A model generated the notes under the pieces. The model worked only from the letters and a program-made list of their open reading frames with translations, was not told the origin of the DNA and searched no databases. DNA of 47,481 bases, taken from positions 1 through 47,481 of the forward strand of contig NZ_AEXL02000108.1 of assembly GCF_000242875.2 (NCBI RefSeq), read 5' to 3'. Shown here piece by piece: positions 41,676-47,481 of this stretch. The DNA comes from Candidatus Nitrosopumilus salarius BD31. Its GTDB lineage: Archaea > Thermoproteota > Nitrososphaeria > Nitrososphaerales > Nitrosopumilaceae. Numbering within the stretch: position 1 is the stretch's first letter; every line of letters begins with the position of its first letter. Both the position numbers and the translations under genes were made by a program.

Positions 41676-42752
41676 CTAGTCAGATCCTGGTTTCATCAAG
41701 ATTTTTCCAAAAAGTCCTTTGCCTTTGAGCATTTTTGTGTGAGCTTCTGCTGCTTTATCTAATGGATATACTGAATCAATTATAGATTTTATTTTTCCTT
41801 GAGACATCCAATAGAGACCTTGCTCTAATTCGGCTCTTGTTCCTTGAGTTGAGCCTAAAATGTTAATCCCTTTAAAGAAAATATGCCGTAAATCTGTTTT
41901 TGCATCATAACCAGTAGTTGCACCAGTTGTTACAATTGTTCCTCCATAATTTAACAAAGTAAGCTCTTTGTTCCAATGAGAGCCACCAATGTGTTCAAAA
42001 ATTACATCAACACCAGGAACATCACCATATTTTGGAATTTTTTTTGCAATTGATCTTACTTCTTTGTGCCAGTCTTCTTTTCTATGGTCTATTACATAAT
42101 CAGCTCCCAACTCCAATAATTTATTTAGTTTGTCAGGACTAGCAGTAGCAATTACAGTGCATCCAAAAAGTTTTGCAATTTGAATTCCATAATTTCCAAC
42201 ACCTGAACTCCCACCCATTATCAAAACTAATTGTCCAGGTTGAATTTTTGCTCTACCAACAAGCATATGCCAAGAGGTCAACAAAGTCATAGATGCGGCA
42301 GCGGCTTGATCATATGATACACCATCTGGGATCTTTACAACATTTACTTCTGGTAAATGTGTAAATTCACAATATCCACCCCATAATGGACCAGTTTCAA
42401 AACCCCAAATAGCTCGCTTTCTACAATCATATTCCTTTCCACTAGTACATGCTTTGCAGACTCTACATGACATGTTTCCATGGGAAACTACTCTGTCACC
42501 TATTTTGATATTTTTTACATCACTACCAATGGCAGTTACTTCACCTGCGGCATCAGTTCCAGAAATATGAGGTAGTGGGATTGCCAAAGGCTTACCTCTC
42601 ATTCCCCAAATATCATCATAATTGAGTGCCGCTACTTTTACTTTGAAAACTACCTCGTGAGGTTTTGGTTCAGGTAAGGGGATATCCTTAATTTTTAAAA
42701 TTTTAGAAAAATCATCATCAACAGTATATTCATCATACACCAAAGCTTTCAT
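41676..42752 (-). CDS. MDR-superfamily reductase resembling crotonyl-CoA reductase/carboxylase
   Basis: 358 aa from ATG 42752 (27 nt from the TATA box; a TTG at 42764 is less likely). NADPH site: GGSSGVGNYGIQIAKLFG. A structural zinc loop is present (CRVCKACTSGKEYDC). The catalytic-zinc residues of alcohol dehydrogenases are replaced (ALNYDD, PHISGTD for the usual Cys and GHE), so it should be an enoyl or quinone reductase rather than an alcohol dehydrogenase. NYDDIW, PHISGTDAAGEV, IWGFETGPLWGGYCEF and SMTLLTSWHMLVGR line up with crotonyl-CoA carboxylase/reductases. An enoyl-CoA substrate such as acryloyl-CoA is my inference. Confidence 0.85.
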   Translation of the reverse strand: MKALVYDEYTVDDDFSKILKIKDIPLPEPKPHEVVFKVKVAALNYDDIWGMRGKPLAIPLPHISGTDAAGEVTAIGSDVKNIKIGDRVVSHGNMSCRVCKACTSGKEYDCRKRAIWGFETGPLWGGYCEFTHLPEVNVVKIPDGVSYDQAAAASMTLLTSWHMLVGRAKIQPGQLVLIMGGSSGVGNYGIQIAKLFGCTVIATASPDKLNKLLELGADYVIDHRKEDWHKEVRSIAKKIPKYGDVPGVDVIFEHIGGSHWNKELTLLNYGGTIVTTGATTGYDAKTDLRHIFFKGINILGSTQGTRAELEQGLYWMSQGKIKSIIDSVYPLDKAAEAHTKMLKGKGLFGKILMKPGSD

Positions 42753-42773
42753 GATTGTTTTCAAGTTTTTAGT

Positions 42774-42786
42774 GATATATGATTTA
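42774..42786 (-). promoter_or_regulatory. TATA box of the MDR reductase-TPR unit
   Basis: TAAATCATATATC on the minus strand is centred about 27 nt from ATG 42752, which favours that start over TTG 42764. Confidence 0.5.
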
Positions 42787-42810
42787 TCAAGACTTTACAG
42801 ACCACAAACA

Positions 42811-42819
42811 ATTATAATC
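42811..42819 (+). promoter_or_regulatory. TATA box of the csl4-pheA unit
   Basis: ATTATAATC is centred about 25 nt before the ATG at 42840. Confidence 0.55.
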
Positions 42820-42839
42820 ATAAAAACAAAAATCCAACC

Positions 42840-43391
42840 ATGTCTGAAAATGCCGTGTTTCCAGGTGACAAATTAGCATCAATTGAGGAATATGAGGCCG
42901 GATTCAACACCTTTGATGATGGTGATATGGTTCGTGCGGCGACGGTGGGAGAAAGTGTCCTTGACAAGGAAACACGAACTGCAAGCATCAAACATCCAAA
43001 AATGCTTTCTATTCCCAGAGTAGGAGATATTGTAATTGGAACAGTAGCGGCTGTTATGTCATCAATGATTGCAGTATCAATTGATTACATTAATGGAAAA
43101 CCCACAACATCCAAAGTTGAATGTGTGTGTTCTACGCGAAATATGCGAATAAGAAATGTAGCATTGGTTAACGATATAGTCACATTAAAAATTATCAGTC
43201 ATCTTAACGGTACAATTCATGCAGTAATTGATGAACCACATCTAGGGGTTTTATACACAAAATGTAGAAAATGTGGTGGCAAAGTGATAACCATGCGTGA
43301 TGCTATAAAATGTACAGAGTGTTCATGGATTGATGAAAGAAAACTTTCTACAAACTTTGGTCACATGGATTTCATCAATCTGAGTGACTAA
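42840..43391 (+). CDS. csl4: Exosome RNA-binding subunit Csl4
   Basis: Cap subunit of the archaeal RNA exosome. The N-terminal domain (VFPGDKLASIEEYEAG, typical Csl4 start) is followed by an S1 domain (about 60-135, VGDIVIGTVAAVMSSMIAVSI) and a C-terminal zinc ribbon with Cys142, Cys145, Cys158 and Cys161. The 183-aa length is standard. The pheA gene starts 3 nt after its stop. Confidence 0.93.
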   Translation: MSENAVFPGDKLASIEEYEAGFNTFDDGDMVRAATVGESVLDKETRTASIKHPKMLSIPRVGDIVIGTVAAVMSSMIAVSIDYINGKPTTSKVECVCSTRNMRIRNVALVNDIVTLKIISHLNGTIHAVIDEPHLGVLYTKCRKCGGKVITMRDAIKCTECSWIDERKLSTNFGHMDFINLSD

Positions 43392-43394
43392 GAA

Positions 43395-44210
43395 ATGATT
43401 AATGTTACGTTCCAAGGCGAACGGGGTGCATATAGTGAAGCTGCTGCAAGATCATTTTTTAATGAAGAAATTCAAACAGTACCTCTTGCTTCATTTGCAG
43501 AAGTATTAGAAAACACATCTAATGATAAATCAGAATATGCAATTTTACCTGTGGAGAATTCATTAGAAGGAAGTGTTGGTGAAAGTTATGATTTGTTATA
43601 TTCAACATCTCTTAATGCAATAGGTGAGATATATCAGAGAATTGAGCATTGCTTAATTGGGATTGGCAAATTAGAAGAAATTAATTCAGTTTATTCTCAT
43701 CCGCAAGCTCTTGGTCAATGTAGAAGGTTTATCGAAGAACACAACATGAAAACAATTCCATCATATGATACGGCAGGAAGTGTAAAAATTGTAAAAGAAT
43801 TAAACAGAAAAGATTGTGCAAGCATAGCCAGTAAAGATGCAGCAAGAATATACGAAATGCCAATTATTTCAGAAAACATTGCAAACAATCTAAATAATTA
43901 CACACGATTTTTGATCCTATCAAAAACAAACAGTCCTGAAACAGGCAGGGATAAAACATCAATAATATTTTCAATAAAACATGAGCCAGGCTCACTATAC
44001 AGAATAATAGAGAATTTTTACAAAAATAACGTCAATCTTACAAAGATAGAATCAAGACCAACAAAATCAAACACATGGGAGTACAATTTCTATGTAGATT
44101 TTGAAGGACATCAAAACAATCCTAAAATTTCAGAAATGCTAGAAAAAATAAAACAAGAAACACTCTTCATGAAAGTTTTGGGTTCATATCCATCTGCAAA
44201 ATTAAGCTAA
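43395..44210 (+). CDS. pheA: Prephenate dehydratase
   Basis: Converts prephenate to phenylpyruvate in phenylalanine synthesis. The catalytic domain has FQGERGAYSEAAA, PVENSLEGSVGES, SHPQALGQCRRF and the NNYTRFLIL (TRF) motif. The last ~80 residues are an ACT domain (PGSLYRIIENF, ESRPTKSNTWEYNFYVDFEG) for phenylalanine feedback. Length 271 aa; no chorismate mutase domain is fused. It is coupled to csl4, and its last 4 bp overlap the convergent membrane protein gene. Confidence 0.95.
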   Translation: MINVTFQGERGAYSEAAARSFFNEEIQTVPLASFAEVLENTSNDKSEYAILPVENSLEGSVGESYDLLYSTSLNAIGEIYQRIEHCLIGIGKLEEINSVYSHPQALGQCRRFIEEHNMKTIPSYDTAGSVKIVKELNRKDCASIASKDAARIYEMPIISENIANNLNNYTRFLILSKTNSPETGRDKTSIIFSIKHEPGSLYRIIENFYKNNVNLTKIESRPTKSNTWEYNFYVDFEGHQNNPKISEMLEKIKQETLFMKVLGSYPSAKLS

Positions 44211-44677
44211 AATCCTTTCGGTTTTCGTAGAGTAAAACCCATACTAAATCCAATGATTACCATTCCAGAGGTAATCACCATGAGATCAAAGGTAAACCAT
44301 ATCGGATCAGAACTTCTAATCAAAACCCCAGTAATTAATAATTCTGAATTACCAGTATTTTTAATGAGAATTTTTGTTTCGCCATCTGCAACATGAACCC
44401 AATCTAAAGTTAATTCATCTTTGTAAGAAGTCATGTTTGGAATTTGTAAACCAGTACTTGGGCTTTCAAGCTTGAGATCAAAAGAATCGCCTGTGATTTG
44501 CATATGTTGTGGTGTATGGTTAGGTGCAGGAATTGTATAAGGTATAGAGTCACCAACTGCTAGTGAATAATTCTCATTAATAGTAATTGTTCCAATATGT
44601 GTAATTAGTGAATATCCACCAATTGCAATTATTGCACTTCCAACTATCAACCCAATGATAGTTCTTTTGGAAAGCAT
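44207..44677 (-). CDS. Hypothetical bitopic membrane protein
   Basis: 156 aa with an N-terminal TM helix (about 7-28, IIGLIVGSAIIAIGGYSLI) and a C-terminal one (about 127-148, FDLMVITSGMVIIGFSMGF). The ~95 residues between are a beta-rich extracellular loop (SLAVGDSIPYTIPAPNHTPQH, ILIKNTGNSELLITGVLI). The C-terminal FTLRKPKGF is cytoplasmic. I do not recognise the family. It has its own TATA box. Confidence 0.7.
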   Translation of the reverse strand: MLSKRTIIGLIVGSAIIAIGGYSLITHIGTITINENYSLAVGDSIPYTIPAPNHTPQHMQITGDSFDLKLESPSTGLQIPNMTSYKDELTLDWVHVADGETKILIKNTGNSELLITGVLIRSSDPIWFTFDLMVITSGMVIIGFSMGFTLRKPKGF

Positions 44678-44698
44678 ACTTGAATGATTTTGGATACT

Positions 44699-44710
44699 GC
44701 TTAAAAAATT
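44699..44710 (-). promoter_or_regulatory. TATA box of the bitopic membrane protein gene
   Basis: AATTTTTTAAGC on the minus strand is centred about 27 nt from the ATG at 44677. Confidence 0.45.
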
Positions 44711-44750
44711 ACCGGAAAGACATATGAAATTAATAATGAAGTGGTTTTAG

Positions 44751-46139
44751 TTAAAATCCCCACATTGGGAATATGTACAAAAAATTACTGATGATTGCCA
44801 AAAGAAACGCTGCGAATATCAAGAAACGTATGGTTTTATTTGGAATTTTATAGATGATGGTCGTTAGTCCCACCCCCATTACTGGTAAAAAATAGATCAT
44901 GTAATATGCAAAAGTATCTCTTAGTGCATCTATTATCAAATATGGGACAAAGAAAACAAATCCAGAAAATATGAAGGTTATGTCTTTGGGAATTTGTATT
45001 TTATTTTTAATTCTCTGAAATATTGTATAGCCCATGAGTATAATGCAACTCCAAAAACCAAAATGCCACCAAGTATAGTTGATTATTGATTGAACCCATA
45101 AAGTTGAATATTCTTTTTGATGTCTCTCTATCCCTTCTTCATCTATGTACGTCTTATCATATCCATATGTAATATTATGAACGGTTTTACCACTTGGAAT
45201 TGGGAGAAATGATGCAATGAATTCATTTGTGGCAACTTCCTGCTGTGTATAATATCCCTTTGTAAATATAACCTGTAAATGATGTATTGGGTCTGTCACT
45301 TGAGATACATAGTTAAACTGTTCGACTGGTTTTTGATATATTTCAGTAGTACTCCTCAAGATATCAAATCGCATGACACCTGGTTCAAAGTTTTCATTTA
45401 CTGCAAAGTATTCCGGATATCTTGTAGAGTATTCCAAAACAGTTATGGTGTTGTCATAAATCGCTAGAGGAATCAAAAACGATGCTGCCATTATTAACAA
45501 AAAAATTAGCGGAGTTTTGATGAACTTAAAACGATATGTTGGTATATTCTTGACTGCTATAATGAGTTCCTCTTTGTTATTGAGAACATGATAGATTACA
45601 ATGAACATAACAAAAAATATTGCTGTTTCTTTGATTAGTGCGGATAATCCTATGAGTAATGCTGCAAAATAGTATTTTTGTTTAAAATATAGATAAATTG
45701 AGAAAAAACCTATTGCCATAACTGGCATGTCTCTTAACATCAATGAGGACGATACAAAGATCACAGGACTGAACGCCATAATTATGCTGGTTATAATTGC
45801 AATTTTTTTGGTTGATACTTGTTCAATTACTTTATTAGAAAAATACAAAAAAACCATTCCAAATATGACTATTGGAAATCTCCAAGATGCCCAGTTGTCC
45901 CCAAACACATAGACAAACGGAGAGACAATAAAGGATAATCCCGGAAGTTGGTATGGCGAATGATCAATTCCCAGCATGAACCATCTCATAAAAGTTGTAA
46001 AAAATACTTCATCCAACACCTCAAAGTTTGGGTGAGATATTACAAACATGTGGATTGAAAAGGATGTAAAAATAATATGGATAATGTTAATCTTTTGTAA
46101 TTTTTTAGATATGAGCTGTAAAATTTCCAATAAATTCAA
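44751..46139 (-). CDS. PMT/GT39-like polytopic glycosyltransferase
   Basis: 462 aa with about 10-11 TM helices. The first extracytoplasmic loop carries VLDEVFF (the acidic pair expected of GT-C enzymes) and HSPYQLPGLSFIVSPFVYVFG; SSSLMLRDMPVMAIGFFSIYLYF is typical of the dolichyl-phosphate-sugar transferase group. It lacks the WWDYG motif and the length of AglB, so it is not the oligosaccharyltransferase. Likely role: sugar transfer from a polyprenyl phosphate carrier to a surface protein or lipid. It starts at TTG 46139, 26 nt from a TGATTTAAAG box. Confidence 0.8.
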   Translation of the reverse strand: MNLLEILQLISKKLQKINIIHIIFTSFSIHMFVISHPNFEVLDEVFFTTFMRWFMLGIDHSPYQLPGLSFIVSPFVYVFGDNWASWRFPIVIFGMVFLYFSNKVIEQVSTKKIAIITSIIMAFSPVIFVSSSLMLRDMPVMAIGFFSIYLYFKQKYYFAALLIGLSALIKETAIFFVMFIVIYHVLNNKEELIIAVKNIPTYRFKFIKTPLIFLLIMAASFLIPLAIYDNTITVLEYSTRYPEYFAVNENFEPGVMRFDILRSTTEIYQKPVEQFNYVSQVTDPIHHLQVIFTKGYYTQQEVATNEFIASFLPIPSGKTVHNITYGYDKTYIDEEGIERHQKEYSTLWVQSIINYTWWHFGFWSCIILMGYTIFQRIKNKIQIPKDITFIFSGFVFFVPYLIIDALRDTFAYYMIYFLPVMGVGLTTIIYKIPNKTIRFLIFAAFLLAIISNFLYIFPMWGF

Positions 46140-46160
46140 TTTTGAAATTACTCATATTAA

Positions 46161-46170
46161 CTTTAAATCA
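46161..46170 (-). promoter_or_regulatory. TATA box of the GT39-like gene
   Basis: TGATTTAAAG on the minus strand is centred about 26 nt from the TTG at 46139. Confidence 0.5.
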
Positions 46171-46242
46171 TATCTTGAATGATTATCAAATTTTTACATA
46201 TGAATTAGACTTTGCCTTTTTACTGATAGTTGATAAACTTGG

Positions 46243-46265
46243 TATTTGGATCAAGATCCCAAATA
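46243..46265. repeat. Near-perfect palindrome in the 190-bp gap before the IMPDH 3' end
   Basis: TATTTGGATC and GATCCCAAATA pair as a 10-bp stem with a single bulged C and a 2-nt loop. The rest of 46140-46330 shows only the GT39-like promoter; I see no ORF or tRNA. Confidence 0.55.
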
Positions 46266-46330
46266 GCAGATCATCATATAATTGAGTATAAAGTTAGATA
46301 ACCAATACAAAATGAGCGTGGTTAAATTAT

Positions 46331-47481
46331 CTACATTAAAGAAACATCGTGTGGTTGGCTTTCTGCAAATCCAGCTCTAGACATTTTAATAAACTCAGCA
46401 TTTTCTTGCATTTGGGGAATTGTATGAGCACCACAATAACTTAAACCAGAACGAACACCGCCTGTAAGTTGTTTTAAAATATCAGTAACAGTTCCCTTGT
46501 AAGGAACCATAGCTTCTACACCTTCTGCAACATAATCATTAAGATCGTCATCCAGTGAAATTGAGCCTGTCTCTTTGGATTTTCGACCAATAGAAGCAGC
46601 TAAAGAAGCCATTCCTCTGTAAACTTTGAATCGTTTACCATTTTTGGTTAAAACAGTTCCGGGGGATTCATCAGTTCCTCCCAGCATACTCCCTACCATT
46701 ACTGACGACGCACCAGCAGCTAAAGCTTTTGTTGCATCGCCAGAAGTTCTAGTACCACCATCAGAAATTATTGGAATGCCATAATCCTTTCCGATTTTTG
46801 CACAGTCCATTACTGCAGTTAATTGTGGAACGCCAGAACCTGTAATTACCCTAGTAATACAAATTGAACCAGAACCAACCCCAACCTTTACTGCATCTAC
46901 TCCTGCTTTGATCAAGTCTTCAGCACCGTGAGCAGTTGCAATATTTCCTGCAATTAATTCACAATCAGGAAATGCTTTTTTGATATTACGAACTGTACTC
47001 ATGGCATTTTCACTATGTCCATGGGCTATGTCTACAACAAGTACATCAACGCCTGATTCTAAAAGGGCTTCACTTCTTTCCAAAAAGTCACCTTTTACTC
47101 CAACTGCAGCACCAACTAATGGTCGCCCTTTCTTATCTTTAGATGCATTTGGAAAATCTGCGTTATTTGTAATGTCCTTAGTTGTAATCAATCCTTTGAT
47201 CATTCCTGAATCATCAACGATTGGTAATTTTTCAATTCTATGTTTGTGAAGAATTTCCTTAGATTCATCTAATGTAACCCCTAGTTTTGCAGTAACTACA
47301 TCTTTAGTCATAACATCTTGTATTTTGAGATGTGGATCTGCAAAAAGTAAGTCTCTCTCAGTGATTATTCCAACCAATTTTGAATTAGAATCAACTACCA
47401 AAAGGCCAGAAATTTCTTTGTCTCCTGCATAATCTATAGCATCTTGTACAGATTTGTTTGAAGATATAGAATAAGGGTTTT
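46331..47481 (-). CDS. guaB: IMP dehydrogenase (N-terminus outside window)
   Basis: First step of GMP synthesis: NAD-dependent oxidation of IMP to XMP. The frame stays open to the right edge ([20 protein letters not shown]... before the TTG at 47401), so that internal TTG is not the true start. Tandem CBS domains occupy the visible N-terminal part ([31 protein letters not shown]). The barrel has [17 protein letters not shown] with the catalytic Cys, [23 protein letters not shown], the YRGMASLAA flap start and a [11 protein letters not shown]-terminus. The extreme N-terminal residues are missing from the window. Confidence 0.96.
   Translation of the reverse strand, partial: NPYSISSNKSVQDAIDYAGDKEISGLLVVDSNSKLVGIITERDLLFADPHLKIQDVMTKDVVTAKLGVTLDESKEILHKHRIEKLPIVDDSGMIKGLITTKDITNNADFPNASKDKKGRPLVGAAVGVKGDFLERSEALLESGVDVLVVDIAHGHSENAMSTVRNIKKAFPDCELIAGNIATAHGAEDLIKAGVDAVKVGVGSGSICITRVITGSGVPQLTAVMDCAKIGKDYGIPIISDGGTRTSGDATKALAAGASSVMVGSMLGGTDESPGTVLTKNGKRFKVYRGMASLAASIGRKSKETGSISLDDDLNDYVAEGVEAMVPYKGTVTDILKQLTGGVRSGLSYCGAHTIPQMQENAEFIKMSRAGFAESQPHDVSLM

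Noticed and set aside
41676..42752. Zinc alcohol dehydrogenase call
   Set aside because: The catalytic-zinc Cys and GHE motif are missing; only the structural zinc loop remains, so a reductase of the enoyl/quinone branch is more likely.
44751..46139. AglB oligosaccharyltransferase
   Set aside because: Too short, no WWDYG motif and no large C-terminal soluble domain.
46240..46330. C/D box small RNA (a minus-strand ATGATGA-like C box near 46280)
   Set aside because: No CTGA D box at proper distance was found on that strand.
46331..47401. A complete IMP dehydrogenase gene starting at TTG 47401
   Set aside because: The same frame continues to the window edge with CBS-domain sequence, so the gene is truncated by the window, not complete.

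Overview
The window looks like a chromosomal segment of a marine ammonia-oxidising archaeon (Nitrososphaerota/Thaumarchaeota, Nitrosopumilus-like). The evidence is archaeal information-processing genes (Kae1 and Bud32 of KEOPS, Taw1, archaeosine TgtA, TiaS, Dph2, aCPSF2, Csl4), a very large acidic S-layer protein of the Nitrosopumilus type, a b6-like cytochrome b/Rieske pair beside a blue-copper protein, low GC, frequent TTG/GTG starts, and TATA boxes about 25-31 nt upstream of start codons (leaderless transcription). I see no insertion sequence, integrase, CRISPR array or rRNA. Genus assignment rests on recognition of protein sequence, not on a search.

Layout. 1-2019: N-terminal 673 residues of a secreted, cysteine-paired thrombospondin-type-3 repeat protein that runs off the left edge. 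2158-12028: tRNA/RNA maintenance block (taw1, ITPase, bud32, a GRAM/PH-like gene on the opposite strand, kae1, YchF-type GTPase, Fap7-like kinase, tgtA, ferredoxin, a small orphan gene, aCPSF2, OGG1-type glycosylase, tRNA-Arg). 12069-15105: a small hypothetical gene followed by cupredoxin, cytochrome b and Rieske genes. 15149-25192: cell-surface block with a membrane-anchored subtilase, a coiled-coil/TM protein that could be an S-layer anchor, and the S-layer protein. 25406-27957: a ubiquitin-like/E1 fusion gene overlapping a threonine-synthase-family gene. 28746-36108: histidine operon in the order hisG-hisD-hisC-HAD phosphatase-hisB-hisH-hisA-hisF-hisI; hisE is absent. 36147-38499: class II HMG-CoA reductase (isoprenoid lipids) behind a PQQ-type sugar dehydrogenase. 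38582-47481: initiator tRNA-Met with a D-loop intron, tiaS, dph2, a TPR gene, a crotonyl-CoA-reductase-like MDR enzyme, csl4, pheA, two membrane proteins and a 5'-truncated IMP dehydrogenase gene.

How the genes work together. tRNA modification is strongly represented (wyosine, t6A, archaeosine, agmatidine), with an intron-bearing initiator tRNA whose last bases coincide with the tiaS stop codon. The cupredoxin/cyt b/Rieske cluster supplies a quinol-oxidising complex III analogue. The S-layer protein has no membrane anchor of its own, and the next gene downstream encodes a signal peptide, beta domains, a coiled coil and a C-terminal TM segment.

The items most worth following up are the D-loop intron in the initiator tRNA, the UbL-E1 fusion co-transcribed with a PLP enzyme, the SlaB-like candidate, the unassigned CCR-like reductase (a possible 3-hydroxypropionate/4-hydroxybutyrate-cycle enzyme), and palindromes immediately upstream of the TATA boxes of the S-layer and thrC promoters. 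No intergenic stretch exceeds 300 bases; the longest (about 190-210 bases, at 25193-25405, 27958-28165 and 46140-46330) hold promoters and short palindromes described below.
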